64,000 bases of DNA, from contig NZ_CAMJFM010000012.1 of assembly GCF_946404925.1 (NCBI RefSeq), forward strand, positions 1 through 64,000, written 5' to 3'. The DNA comes from an uncultured Prevotella sp. (GTDB lineage: Bacteria; Bacteroidota; Bacteroidia; Bacteroidales; Bacteroidaceae). The notes beneath the pieces are model-generated. The model was not told the origin of the DNA. It saw nothing but the letters and a program-made list of their open reading frames with translations, and searched no databases. Made by a program: the position numbers and the translations under genes. This document shows, piece after piece, positions 16,101 to 23,075 of this stretch. Positions within the stretch are counted from its first letter, which is position 1; each line of letters starts with the position of its first letter.

Positions 16101-18789
16101 GGCAATACCACGCGGACTGTCGCTGCATCTGGAGAAGGAGGATAAGGGTGTGCTGCTGAATCAGAACGCACTGAACCGCAGCAGCGAGCACGACTACACA
16201 CTGATGTTCTGGTTTAAGACCGATGCCGACGGACGCGGTGCACTGCTCTCTAACGGTCGCGGTGTGAAAGAAGACATCGGTGCCGTGAACCAGTTCCACA
16301 TCGGATTCGAGGCCGACAAGCTGATGTATCGCTCGAACGGCTTTGTAACCGAGGTTCCGGGCAACTGGAGCGACGGCGACTGGCACCACTTCGCCATGAC
16401 GGTGAACCGTGCACGCAACGTGGCTAACATCTATGTAGATAAGGAAGTACGCACTAACTTCGAACCCGACACTCTGGGCGGCATCAGCGGCGGATATCCG
16501 CTGATAGGTGCTACCCGCTACGACAAGCTGAAGGAGAATGGCGATGTAGAGGTGGTAGACGGTACCGACGCCATGAAGGGTAACATAGACGAACTGATGT
16601 TCTTTGCACAGGCTCTGCCCGAGCAGCTCATCAAGACCTATGCCACCAAGAGTCCTAACGGCGATGAGGCCGGACTGATGACCTACCTGGCATTCGACCG
16701 CCAGGAGCGCCAGAAGGACAACAGCATCGAGCTGGTGCCTTACGCCTACAGCAAGAAGATCTATCTGGACGATAAGGGTCAGCCTCGCTACCAGCTCGAT
16801 CCGATGACGAAGCAGCCAACGAGCACGCTGGTACGCGACTTCCTGTTCGTAGAAAGTGCCGATTCGGTGATGAAGCGCTTCGACGCTGCAACGGCAGCAC
16901 CTGTGAAGCCTTACGAGGAGGTGAAGAACCTGAAGTTCTCGTTCATAGGCCGCGACAACCAGCTGCTTGTTGAACTCGACGAGAATGCAGCCCGACTGAA
17001 CCACCGCAACATCTATGTAACGGTGCGCGACATCGAGGATAAGAACGGCAACACGATGGCTTCGCCACAGACAGCCTGCTACTACGTAACCAACAGCAGT
17101 CTGCAGTGGGTAGTGAACCGTTTGGATGCCACCGTCAAGTATGGTAGCGGCGAGAGCTGTGAACTGCCTTTCTATAACAATGGTTCGCGTAACCACACCT
17201 ACAAGATTGAGAACTGCCCACGCTGGCTCACGCTGAGCAAGACCACCGATGTGCTGGGACCACAGGCACTGGATTATGTCTATGCCACGGTGAGCAAGGA
17301 CCTGAGCATCGGTACTTATAACGAGATTCTGTATCTGACCGATGAAGAGGGCATCACCGAGCCGTTCTACCTGAACCTGACGGTAGAGGGCGAGCAGCCC
17401 GACTGGGCACAGAGCGTGAATAGCGATCTCTTGAAAAACTCGATGAACATTATTGGTCAGGTTTATCTGTACAACGAGCTTGATACCGATGCACGCGACA
17501 TTGTGGGTGCCTTCGACGACGAGGGTGTATGCCACGGCTTCAGCAATATCAGCAACGATGCACAGACGGGCGAGCTGTATCTGACTGTATTCGACAACCA
17601 GTCTAGCGGCCGCAAGCTTAGCTTCCGCCTGTGGCAGTACAGCACTGGACGTGAGATTGTGCTGACGCCAAAGGATACCATCAAGTTCGAGAAGTCGGCC
17701 ATACTGGGCACCGATAAGCCTGTACGCTTCGACGGCGACGATGCCTTCATGCAGAATTTCAGTCTGAAGGCAGGCTGGAACTGGGTATCGTTCAACGTGG
17801 CCAGCAGTGAGCTGAGCGATGTGAACACGCTACTGCGTCGCGTACAGTGGAGTCAAGGCGACATTCTGACTGATATGAACAGCGACCTGACGATGACCTA
17901 CGAAGCCGAGCAGAAGCAATGGATAGCTACGGACAATGCTGACAACGTGGTTATCTCGCCGAAGCAGTCGTATGCCATCAGAGTCAAGGAGGCTTGCACC
18001 TTCCCAATCGGCGGCAGCGTCATCAAGGATGAGGAGGCACGCACCATTAAGGTGAAGAAGGGCTGGAACGCCATCGGTTACACACCAGCGGTGAACCTGC
18101 CTCTGGAGACCGCCCTGAGCGACTACTACGACCAGGCAGTGCCAGGCGACGTGATAAAGAGTCACACTGAGTTTGCTTACTACACCAAGAGTGGCAACGT
18201 GGGACGCTGGCGCGGCAGCCTGCAGTACATGAAGCCAGGCGAGGGTTACATGATGCTCTGCAATGCTGACTCAGCTCAGTTTACCTATCCGTACATCGAC
18301 ATGAACAGCTACATCAGCGCCGACTGGGTGGCTAGCTCAAGGGGCGAGGCTACAGCAGTGCGCAGTCGTTCTACCATGAGCGTGAGTGCAATAGTAGAAG
18401 GCTTCGATGTAGAGGAGGGCGACAAGCTGATAGCTTACGCCAATGGCGAGGAATGCGGTAGCGTGATGGTTAAGACCGCACTTGGAAGGGCAGCTCTGCA
18501 AGGCGAGGAGTTCGCAACTGTGAACTACCTGAGCATCGCAGGCAGCAGCCAGAAGAAGATATGGTTTGCCATCGAACGTGACGGCGAGATTGTAGCTTCT
18601 ACCAATGAAATCTTGACTTACCATGCAAATGATGTGGTAGGTAGTCCTGAGAGGCCGACAACCATCAACTTCGAGAAGGTGGATGACGGAGACGACCTGT
18701 GGTACACCATCAGCGGTATCAAGCTACAGCGTAAGCCTACCAAGAAGGGCCTGTACATCTTTAATGGCAAAAAGGTTGTATTAAAGTAA
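7129..18789 (+). CDS. Giant secreted multidomain surface protein (3886 residues)
   Basis: The protein has a signal peptide ending PQKAAAQ (about residue 31). Around 524-1180 are three repeats about 220 residues long, each starting with a [TA]-x-D-W motif (ADDW, ATDW, ATDW) and containing an RG-x-FDGNGHT-type turn with GG-rich blades, like GLUG-type beta-solenoid repeats. A fibronectin-III-like segment follows (VLLAWNTDGNPIDYFTVKRR), then carboxypeptidase-regulatory-like modules (GRVEGYVRFKDGTGVPEVKV). Two LamG-like domains lie near 2790-2950 and 2997-3164, and an Ig-like stretch near 3322-3425. The last residues, GLYIFNGKKVVLK, resemble a type IX secretion sorting tail. No catalytic motif was seen. 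It is probably an extracellular adhesin or scaffold. It is the fifth gene of the operon and is followed by a lipoprotein sharing a C-terminal motif. Confidence 0.85.
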   Translation: MKQSISLLRGRPWLLLLALFAWLLPQKAAAQTYVDKKENYSVSLGGTNIIYFTAPAYDMDGADCWVKAGYLFVTVDGDSKKTVVLAWQPDSDIDNSKTSLNCYFSTLSDGFFDITLGNSRSVERVDSWNSKTLSLVRNSDGVTFDFAAEWVLPYNLLGKTLTFSWEVLRDGNGRKEEYVSGLKTVTIKVPAAASKLTPTVSSPMLNPNNPGKIELPWFLASDNITKAYYEYYDANGKYQKVNIENVNSGTIMLDATVPHSKFRIVCSYKEKGDKGEYDIDGVASTAQNLTMIHAPAGLSVRPLNDQKGKIEVKWSVPYMDAPDLTPTDFFEIQRSLTGKEEDFETISEQFYAKTEKKSSYTYIDSTLIEAIEASMLKNGGTLDNVTYRVRRTIAKDWGWGTDNNCATSATCVLDELHLLRISNYTAKWEDEQAYTVRVSWDYANEIGGVWDDRAKMILHITSKNRDGGVVEDKIIELNNTDRAKRYTIVNLFRSCVTYDIEMYVDKNESPLNKLDELTDYFFPIRTADDWVAFRDKVKAAEGKEDVNARLYADISLNSKDNIVGYSGNYPYRGVFDGNGHTITLDISDDANNTALFSHVANARFRSLHTAGTVTSSAKFTGGLIGHVDEGSTVNIENCRSSMTINSSVNGDATNGGFIGAVEDNCNIIIRTSEFDGSFTGDNCHSNGGFVGWTNGGSYVIIDNCLFNPDRITTKTDNCETWTRNSKNITLTLSNSYAVSEYSPFIVIRNATDWHKFAVMINDAVNQYDVNAVLDADIEVSEHVGVTEGAYFRGTFDGNGHTLTFNKVWSSAERFIAPFRHANNATIRNLHVAGSITSGDMYPAGLVAQVKDGTVTIENCTSSVTLQGNMNGEGTLAGFVGRVSNSNVTIRNSKFDGSFKGANCTGNGGFISWVDEKSTATIDSCLFAPTEISTKYDKCQTWARQDSRGTVTVTDCHATREYRVFPINNATDWTTFVQMVEDAKNDYWVDAILMNDISVTSYAGGSQAACYRGTFDGNGKTLTVTIDRTGADNGAAAPFVYVGDVTIKNLHVKGTAKGGIHSAGLIACRVGTPTITLDRVWVSTEVTALTSTHAAGVIGHAGAANVYMTDVRFDGKVVTNNADGNSYAGCFIGWGGEGGWTFNRVYNASANSDFTAWRIWFCVDSSSGSAEAWGSNSTSSNTITKTTWGDWGVTAYNKSDGADVVNLMNGEKADSWTLDGGKAVPVLTTAGVITETSLASNFPYSWKLEGGKLMPEISVVTVDPAEVEKLKKIFKDWTVVGETIVPPTTTYDYNYATFNKPELPNFYHVSNGKIDNTLVTTTRQSSVLLAWNTDGNPIDYFTVKRRVKGEGDDAWKEIATNIDQMSYEDTSVSPLAVYEYKVIAVNQCEGRDSTETDVKQGESKHTGRVEGYVRFKDGTGVPEVKVDAIIADSTVTYAYTDESGHFVIDELSYQGGTSVTYKISPVGKSIKLEVEDYNVTFNATSNNETLQEFIVTNGMRFSGYVMFDGTSIPVKGVNFMVNGKKIHNAKGDPVETDYDGSFSFRVMEGDNSIQAVMENHKFTNDGWYKNSDKQSFKDDVAGIYFYDATKVKLTGRVVGGNDQGMLPLGNNLSKNNLGDSLTMVLTLEGDNTSWLVYDNLNPNLTKRDTTYVHPRGNGHKTQATIERKRMEVLPDPVTGEYEVELPPVRWKVQQVYCKGYPTLFQEGQVSEVIDLTKCLVSKDTTYVGKYKDVDTVTVTDPKLTYHAIYNRIYRNPIEITYKQIGYDDFDYFGDKTYIASELTGKQTAIPLAYKNPLDTTQALYTFTCPVFSLERKYRIKVQVAETYPYNNDFLSGKVDYVKVGGGVATIHNGLKNGAPSDTLHLDANGQAIFTVQADQTTQLLSGLSALKTISFSVAQDGNYYESAPLYAYVLNMFPIGQSQDVMAEGVPVLYDILRDPPGGYSTNTLAKGTTLNFTYMMNLQLTAGLFFHYKYGEKLQVLSASVSAPQGIGTAVGPLSLSDNVDGNIDMLMYNANGSKAFSHTMVVGNNISTSGDPSMVGADADLYIGSVQNVVVTPMSTIRAVTDSMFNDIKARMGKDSVASEAGKYVQYGTVLKIADGEVIGKDGKTVKYHLIRDVALGYGPKLNSQFIYSQKQLLNQIIPAKSKEILDLMYIGTKADAQTIANNTQKPVYLSLRERTDKNFAVVNKKLYDREYNDSIDTAQDGINYLVVLPKGKKRSEFTDEVTEKYQVIKAWLEMISQNEGEKLQTRDLLANYDVGGAAGVNYSETFDASYSNSFTQHFPIATEVDYFDKGAGFSNGMSALALATTIVGSVALSMAEMKAWSSPTETLPAFDMDNGTKSEVHFLGKVFQWSLFPVVSYTTIGTDSEAKSYNRTESFTIATDPNSHLNVDVYRGAYSTAKQDSVSIANVFTNGNFNKMYDDVRRQVQKSVKSTDILGPRGFIFRTRGGSTQNPWEDQRITKVYDPGTVLDARTLKIVNPKIRLDKQSVSGVSVNDAAKFMIFLSNESEKPEATDGLTVLQVFAPDQLNPLGAKISINGQPLTTAGITVTVVPGIETALTMEVRAGEGFDFEGLTVGVMSPTDADHTTALTSFDVHFLREAGAVTIATPGDKWVLNTNAQQDSERGWYIPVTINGFDRHQHNFDHIEFQYKESQRGDDSWTNLCSFYADSTLMASANGVRKLMPENGNITTEFYGEGWVIEKQYDLRAVVFCRNGNDYLTTSSKIISGIKDTRRPQLFGTPEPKSGLLTAGDDMIFNFSEDIEYNYLSAITNFEVKGEVNNDNLSETVSVQFDGATASVESEAKRNFSNKNLTIDMMVKPAETGREMPLFSHGINGQKLQLWLTSDFKLKAVVNEQTFESNAAIGKNSFNQVAMVLNQTDSVLTFYNGGLEIGRNKLKAVYTGTGTLIFGRTNEADRSQSQYYEGRMMEARLWYSAMNGGLIGTTYGNRRLTGYEKDLVDYYPMDEGSGDMVADHTQGANAKLIGASWAIPRGLSLHLEKEDKGVLLNQNALNRSSEHDYTLMFWFKTDADGRGALLSNGRGVKEDIGAVNQFHIGFEADKLMYRSNGFVTEVPGNWSDGDWHHFAMTVNRARNVANIYVDKEVRTNFEPDTLGGISGGYPLIGATRYDKLKENGDVEVVDGTDAMKGNIDELMFFAQALPEQLIKTYATKSPNGDEAGLMTYLAFDRQERQKDNSIELVPYAYSKKIYLDDKGQPRYQLDPMTKQPTSTLVRDFLFVESADSVMKRFDAATAAPVKPYEEVKNLKFSFIGRDNQLLVELDENAARLNHRNIYVTVRDIEDKNGNTMASPQTACYYVTNSSLQWVVNRLDATVKYGSGESCELPFYNNGSRNHTYKIENCPRWLTLSKTTDVLGPQALDYVYATVSKDLSIGTYNEILYLTDEEGITEPFYLNLTVEGEQPDWAQSVNSDLLKNSMNIIGQVYLYNELDTDARDIVGAFDDEGVCHGFSNISNDAQTGELYLTVFDNQSSGRKLSFRLWQYSTGREIVLTPKDTIKFEKSAILGTDKPVRFDGDDAFMQNFSLKAGWNWVSFNVASSELSDVNTLLRRVQWSQGDILTDMNSDLTMTYEAEQKQWIATDNADNVVISPKQSYAIRVKEACTFPIGGSVIKDEEARTIKVKKGWNAIGYTPAVNLPLETALSDYYDQAVPGDVIKSHTEFAYYTKSGNVGRWRGSLQYMKPGEGYMMLCNADSAQFTYPYIDMNSYISADWVASSRGEATAVRSRSTMSVSAIVEGFDVEEGDKLIAYANGEECGSVMVKTALGRAALQGEEFATVNYLSIAGSSQKKIWFAIERDGEIVASTNEILTYHANDVVGSPERPTTINFEKVDDGDDLWYTISGIKLQRKPTKKGLYIFNGKKVVLK
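8698..10680 (+). repeat. Three tandem about 220-codon repeats in the giant protein
   Basis: Units begin near 8698, 9361 and 10018. Each has a DW start, a long helix, a DI...Y-RG-x-FDGNG turn, an IRNLHVAG- or IKNLHVKG-like strand and a series of Gly-Gly-rich turns. The third unit is partly degenerate at its end. Confidence 0.75.
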
Positions 18790-18807
18790 CATCAAACATT
18801 GAATATT

Positions 18808-19560
18808 ATGAATAGAACAAAATTAATGTTTATCCTGCTGGCAAGCCTCGTACTGGGGGCTTGCAGCAGCGACAACGATGGTCCTTTCACAGTGATAACG
18901 CCCGACGAGGTGCCTGTTTGGCATGTAGACTGGAACAACGACCAGACTCGCCCCAACTGGACAGAGCCCGACGCAAGTCTCTATGAGAACTGGACCATAC
19001 TGAAGGTACAGATAGAGGATGAGTTGAAACCCTACGTGTCTGAGGGCGACCTGATGGCACTCTTCGTGAACGGCGAACTGCGTGGATTGGCTAGCCCTGC
19101 TGTGAATGCGAGCGATGGTCAGACGGCAGGTGGTAAGTTCCTGATGAAGGCCTATGGCAACGAGGCAGGTGACGAAACGGTGACCATGACGCTGCAATAC
19201 TACAATCAGCAGCTGAAGCACATCTTCACACTATCGGCCGACATCGCTCTCGATTCTGACGAGACGACCGGCATCGACGAAGACTTCATCCCCGAGTTTA
19301 CCTATGGCTCTGCCAAGTATCCGGAGATGATGACCGTGATACCCGAGACGATCCTGACAAGGTTTAATATCAAGCCCACCAGTGGTAGTATGGTGGCAGC
19401 CTTTGTGGGCGAGGAGTGTCGTGGCACCGCTACGATTTCAGCCACGGGCAGCACATCGCTACTTATCCGCTGCCGCACCCAAGGCGAGTTGATAACCCTG
19501 AAGTATTACGATAACACAGAAAAGAAGCTGTACACAATCCGCGACATCGCGAACTTGTAA
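18808..19560 (+). CDS. Lipoprotein with two copies of an A-F-x-G-E-x-R-G domain
   Basis: A 250-residue lipoprotein starting at ATG 18808 (a TTG nine bases upstream is unlikely). The signal peptide ends LGAC (Cys19), followed by SSDND, a typical surface-export-like acidic stretch. The mature part contains two related domains of about 100 residues, one with DLMALFVNGELRGLASP and YYNQQLKHIFTL, the other with MVAAFVGEECRGTATI and YYDNTEKKLYTI. Similar motifs occur in the C-terminal part of the giant protein (DIVGAFDDEGVCHGFS; KLIAYANGEECGSVMV). The lipoprotein may therefore anchor or pair with the giant protein at the surface, which is inference. It is the last gene of the operon and is followed by a strong hairpin. 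Confidence 0.75.
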   Translation: MNRTKLMFILLASLVLGACSSDNDGPFTVITPDEVPVWHVDWNNDQTRPNWTEPDASLYENWTILKVQIEDELKPYVSEGDLMALFVNGELRGLASPAVNASDGQTAGGKFLMKAYGNEAGDETVTMTLQYYNQQLKHIFTLSADIALDSDETTGIDEDFIPEFTYGSAKYPEMMTVIPETILTRFNIKPTSGSMVAAFVGEECRGTATISATGSTSLLIRCRTQGELITLKYYDNTEKKLYTIRDIANL

Positions 19561-19574
19561 ATGATCATAAGAAC

Positions 19575-19611
19575 AAAGTAGCCTCCTGCCGTGATGACGA
19601 GAGGCTACTTT
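19575..19611 (+). terminator. Terminator of the giant-protein operon
   Basis: A perfect 11-bp stem AAAGTAGCCTC/GAGGCTACTTT with a 15-base loop begins 15 bp after the lipoprotein stop. The T-rich tail is short. Confidence 0.7.
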
Positions 19612-19621
19612 ATATCCTGAC

Positions 19622-19659
19622 TTTCAAAATATGCAATAATTGTTTCAAAATATGCAAAA
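19622..19659 (+). promoter_or_regulatory. 21-bp direct-repeat element, copy 2 (EEP lipoprotein)
   Basis: Units start at 19622 and 19643, exactly 21 bp apart. Unlike copies 1, 6, 7 and 8, there is no TAnnTTTG box between the element and the start codon at 19699. Bases 19617-19702 are identical to 25630-25715. Confidence 0.65.
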
Positions 19660-19679
19660 CCTTTATGTGAGGGGGATAT

Positions 19680-19701
19680 AACTTAAAACAATCTGATAAT
19701 G
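19680..19701 (+). repeat. Leader repeat AACTTAAAACAATCTG before the EEP lipoprotein
   Basis: The leader repeat ends at the ATG of the EEP gene. The signal-peptide part of the cassette is not shared here. Confidence 0.7.
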
Positions 19702-21192
19702 AAACAGAAATTATCTGCAATGATGGCCGGCTTGGTGCTCCTGTTGGGAATGGCAGGCTGTGCAGCTGAGGACAATCCCGCCAATAGCGGCCTGAGCCCT
19801 CAGGAACAGAGCCTTGTGGGCCTATGGTACGAGGAGTTGGAATATGCAGGAGTACTAGAGGATACTGGCGAGGCATTCACGAGCGTCGTGTTGGCTATGC
19901 TGGTAAACAAAGACCATACGGGCTGTTTGTATGCGGGTGCCTTCAACGAGGGAGATTATGACAATCCTATCGTAGTGTATGGTGGCCCTAAGGAAACTGG
20001 TTTTACATGGCAACTAACCAGTAGCGGCCAGCTCATCTTGACGGCAACGGCCAGTGGCGAGAGTATCGCTCTGTCGCGTACCCGTGGCGACGGTACTAAC
20101 GATGAACTACGTCATCTCACCAACGTGAATGGTTGGGAAACAGAGAGTGTCAACGGCCACACTGTGATATGTCGTGGCTCGAACGTCCTCACTTCGGCAG
20201 ATGCTGAGCAGACAGCCGTCATTAAGAATATGGTTAACGGCGAATCGTTTACCCTTGCTACCCTCAATGCTGATGGTATGCCGAAGCAGATTTTATTTCT
20301 CGACGTGAACACCGAGGGCCCTGGAGAGGAATACTCTCCCGCCATCGCGCGATACTTGTTAAATAAGAAGTTTGACATCATCCTCACGCAGGAGAACTTC
20401 AACTACAATGCCGAGCTCACAGCTCCCTTCGATTCTGCAGGCTATCGTCATGACATCTGGGGTGGCGGCATCGACGTGGAACTGGCTCTCAACAGGCTTA
20501 CTGAAGGCGAGGATATGGAGGGTATCTTCCATATAGACGGTCTCACAGCCTTCTGGTCGCCGAAGCTCCAAGTCGTTCGCGAAGACAGCGTGCGCTGGAC
20601 AGCAGGCTATGGTCTCTTCGAACATGGTTGGGACACGATGGTTCGCAAGGGCTTCCGTTCATACGATGTCACGCTGAGTGGCGGCAACCACGTGGTGGTC
20701 TATAACATGCACATGGATGCCGGTAGCGAGGATGACGAGGCAAAGGGCGAGGACGGCCCAGACCGCCGGGCTCGCATGGTGCAGTGGCGCCAGTTGCGCG
20801 ACCACATTCTGGCGCATCTCGACAAACGTCCCGTCATCGTGACAGGCGATCTGAATAGCTACTATGAGCGCGACAGCATATGCTCGCAGGTTTTCAATGT
20901 CATCGAGCAGACGGGCCGTGCCACTGTCGGCGATGTGTGGGTTACACTGGAACGTGGCGGCAAGTTTCCGGCCATGGTTGAAGGCCCCGTTACCAACGAT
21001 CCCGGCTCGACGACATGGGCTCTTAAAGGACAGACACTCGACAAGATTATCTATATCAACCCTACGGGCGGTCCGCAGCTGAAGCCCCTCTCGTTCGCTG
21101 TTGACAGCGCTACCTATGTGCGTCCCGACGGCAAGACTCCGCTGGGTGACCATGCCCCCGTATCGGCCAAGTTCAGATTCCTGCCTCGATAA
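19699..21192 (+). CDS. Endonuclease/exonuclease/phosphatase (EEP) superfamily lipoprotein
   Basis: A 497-residue lipoprotein with lipobox MAGC (Cys21) followed by AAEDNP. An N-terminal domain (about 35-170, containing LVGLWYEELEYAG) resembles the lipocalin-like or META-type domains often found at this place, but I cannot name it. The C-terminal half is an EEP fold: FTLATLNADGMP, IILTQE with the metal Glu, VVYNMHMDAG, VIVTGDLNSY with the Asp-x-Asn pair, LDKIIYIN and LGDHAPVSAKF with the terminal Asp-His. Family members cleave phosphodiesters in DNA, sphingomyelin or phosphoinositides. As a lipoprotein next to a PI-PLC-like gene, a lipid or extracellular nucleic acid substrate is more likely than an intracellular one. 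Confidence 0.85.
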   Translation: MKQKLSAMMAGLVLLLGMAGCAAEDNPANSGLSPQEQSLVGLWYEELEYAGVLEDTGEAFTSVVLAMLVNKDHTGCLYAGAFNEGDYDNPIVVYGGPKETGFTWQLTSSGQLILTATASGESIALSRTRGDGTNDELRHLTNVNGWETESVNGHTVICRGSNVLTSADAEQTAVIKNMVNGESFTLATLNADGMPKQILFLDVNTEGPGEEYSPAIARYLLNKKFDIILTQENFNYNAELTAPFDSAGYRHDIWGGGIDVELALNRLTEGEDMEGIFHIDGLTAFWSPKLQVVREDSVRWTAGYGLFEHGWDTMVRKGFRSYDVTLSGGNHVVVYNMHMDAGSEDDEAKGEDGPDRRARMVQWRQLRDHILAHLDKRPVIVTGDLNSYYERDSICSQVFNVIEQTGRATVGDVWVTLERGGKFPAMVEGPVTNDPGSTTWALKGQTLDKIIYINPTGGPQLKPLSFAVDSATYVRPDGKTPLGDHAPVSAKFRFLPR

Positions 21193-21253
21193 GATTGCCT
21201 CTCCGAAGAAGCTCTACAGCAACTGCCGAGGGTCATCGGATAAACATTATAAT

Positions 21254-21341
21254 AACTTAAAACAATCTGAATATGAAAAGAATGATGCAATGGATGATGG
21301 CCGCCATCCTCGTTTGCGGCGCAACGGTGCTGACAGCTTGC
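21254..21341 (+). repeat. Leader plus signal-peptide cassette, amidohydrolase copy
   Basis: AACTTAAAACAATCTG, then codons for KRMMQWMMAAILVCGATVLTAC. Nucleotides of the W-M-M-A-A-I-L-V-C-G part are identical to the SUMF and M15 copies. Confidence 0.85.
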
Positions 21342-23054
21342 AGCAATAGCGATAACTCGGCGCAAGGAGTAAAGGGCGGTGCCGACCTCGTGGTCTATGG
21401 TAAGATCTTTACTTCCGAAAGGCTACGGGTAGGCGACGGAACGTCGGGAATGGGTAATCAGGTGGTGGAAGCCTTTGCCGTGAAGAACGGCAAGTACGTC
21501 TATGTAGGCGACAAAGCAGGCGCTAAGGCCTATATCGAAAAAGGCAAGACCGAGGTGGTGGACTATACCGGCAAGGGGCTTGTGATGCCTGGCTGCGGCA
21601 ACGGTCATGCACACTATTCGATGGGCTATGCCATACAGAGCGTCGGAACGGTTGTGGGACTGGAAGATAATTCGGAGAAGTTCCTGACGGAAATCGTGCC
21701 TGCTGCCGTCAAAAAAGCAAAGGATAACGGCGCAAAGGCCATCTTCGGCTTCGGCTGGCGCTTTCTGAACTTCCAGGACAACATGCCTACCCGCCAGCAG
21801 TTGGATGCCATTTGCAGCGATATTCCCATATATTTTGCCGATGAGGAAGGCCACAAGGGACTGGCGAACACGCTTTGTCTGGTCAATGCTGGCATCATGA
21901 AGGCTGACGGCACGGTTCTGAAATCAGAAGTGCGCGGAGGCGAGATAGTGATGGGTGCCGACGGTACGCCTACCGGCTTTCTGAAGGAACAAGCCGGCAC
22001 TTACGTACGGTCCTTCATGGACAATGACAACCTCTTTCCTGTTGACATGGCCAAGGCGAACATGGCAAAAATCGAGCAGCAAATATTGTCGGAGGGTTAT
22101 ACGATGTATATCGACGGTTGGGGTAACTATTTCTATAACACCAATTTCTATGAGGCTGCCCAACAGCTGGACAAGGCCGGAGACCTGCACTTCGTGTTGG
22201 GTCTGACTTACGAGATTGAAAGTTGGATGGATGTGGACAAGGCTTTGGCCGAGGCCCGTGATGCCCAGAAATATGCTTCCACCCGCGTAAAACCCAACTG
22301 GATAAAAATCTTTATAGACGGCACGGTGGAAGGCGGCACGGGATTTGTGGAGCCGCTCTATCCCGACGGTCATCAGGGTCTGCCCAACTGGGAGGAAGAT
22401 GAACTGACCGACATGACGCGCAAGGCTAATGCTGACGGGGTAACCATGCATGCACATGTCATGGGCAACAAGGCCGTTACTCGCATTGTCAACGCCTTCG
22501 TCAATGGCGGGAAGGACGAGATGCGCAATACGCTGGTGCACGTGCGCAATGTCGATGCAGCCGATTATCAGCGCATGGCCGACCACAACATCTATGTCAC
22601 CTCGGGTATGCTTTGGCATAATATGGAAGAAAAATACATAGAATTGTTGAAACAGATAGTTCCTGCCGGCATGGAGGATAAGTCGTATCCCATGAAGTCG
22701 TATTTCGACTACGGCATCAACGTGACCTCACACTCTGACTATCCCGCACTGAGCGGCTGTCCTGACGACCCGTTCGGCATCATGGAGATTGCCGTCACAG
22801 GTCTTCTTTGGCCACATAACGGCACCCCGTGGTGGTCAGAGGAACTCCTGACCCGCGAGCAAGCCCTCATAGCCCTCACCATCAACTGCGCCAAGCAGAT
22901 GTTTGTTGAAGACGAAAGAGGTAGCGTAAAAGTAGGCAAATTTGCCGACTTCCTGCTGGTCAACAAGGACGTGCTGACCTGCCCCGTTACCGAGATTCAC
23001 GAGGCCAAGCCCGCCGCTACCTACTTCGAGGGGAAAAGGGTTTTCTCAATGTAA
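21273..23054 (+). CDS. Amidohydrolase-family lipoprotein (YtcJ-like)
   Basis: 593 residues. A lipoprotein signal (LTAC, Cys23) precedes an amidohydrolase-3 type metal hydrolase. Visible landmarks are ADLVVYGKIFT at the start of the composite beta domain, GLVMPGCGNGHAHYSMG with the metal-binding His-x-His, GFGWRFLNFQDNMPTRQQLD typical of YtcJ-like members, a probable metal Lys in WIKIFIDGTVEGGTG, HAHVMGNKAV, VTSHSDYPAL with the catalytic Asp, and a C-terminal GSVKVGKFADFLLVNKD. It probably hydrolyses an amide or urea-type bond of a small molecule in the periplasm or at the surface. It follows the EEP gene by 80 bp without a direct-repeat element. The esterase follows by 21 bp. Confidence 0.85.
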   Translation: MKRMMQWMMAAILVCGATVLTACSNSDNSAQGVKGGADLVVYGKIFTSERLRVGDGTSGMGNQVVEAFAVKNGKYVYVGDKAGAKAYIEKGKTEVVDYTGKGLVMPGCGNGHAHYSMGYAIQSVGTVVGLEDNSEKFLTEIVPAAVKKAKDNGAKAIFGFGWRFLNFQDNMPTRQQLDAICSDIPIYFADEEGHKGLANTLCLVNAGIMKADGTVLKSEVRGGEIVMGADGTPTGFLKEQAGTYVRSFMDNDNLFPVDMAKANMAKIEQQILSEGYTMYIDGWGNYFYNTNFYEAAQQLDKAGDLHFVLGLTYEIESWMDVDKALAEARDAQKYASTRVKPNWIKIFIDGTVEGGTGFVEPLYPDGHQGLPNWEEDELTDMTRKANADGVTMHAHVMGNKAVTRIVNAFVNGGKDEMRNTLVHVRNVDAADYQRMADHNIYVTSGMLWHNMEEKYIELLKQIVPAGMEDKSYPMKSYFDYGINVTSHSDYPALSGCPDDPFGIMEIAVTGLLWPHNGTPWWSEELLTREQALIALTINCAKQMFVEDERGSVKVGKFADFLLVNKDVLTCPVTEIHEAKPAATYFEGKRVFSM

Positions 23055-23075
23055 AAACCTAAAATAAGTGTAACA

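Noticed and set aside
15628..17535. A 635-codon antisense frame opposite the LamG-like region
   Set aside because: Same reason: the plus strand encodes clear LamG-like and Ig-like segments, while the antisense product is low-complexity Val/Leu/His-rich.
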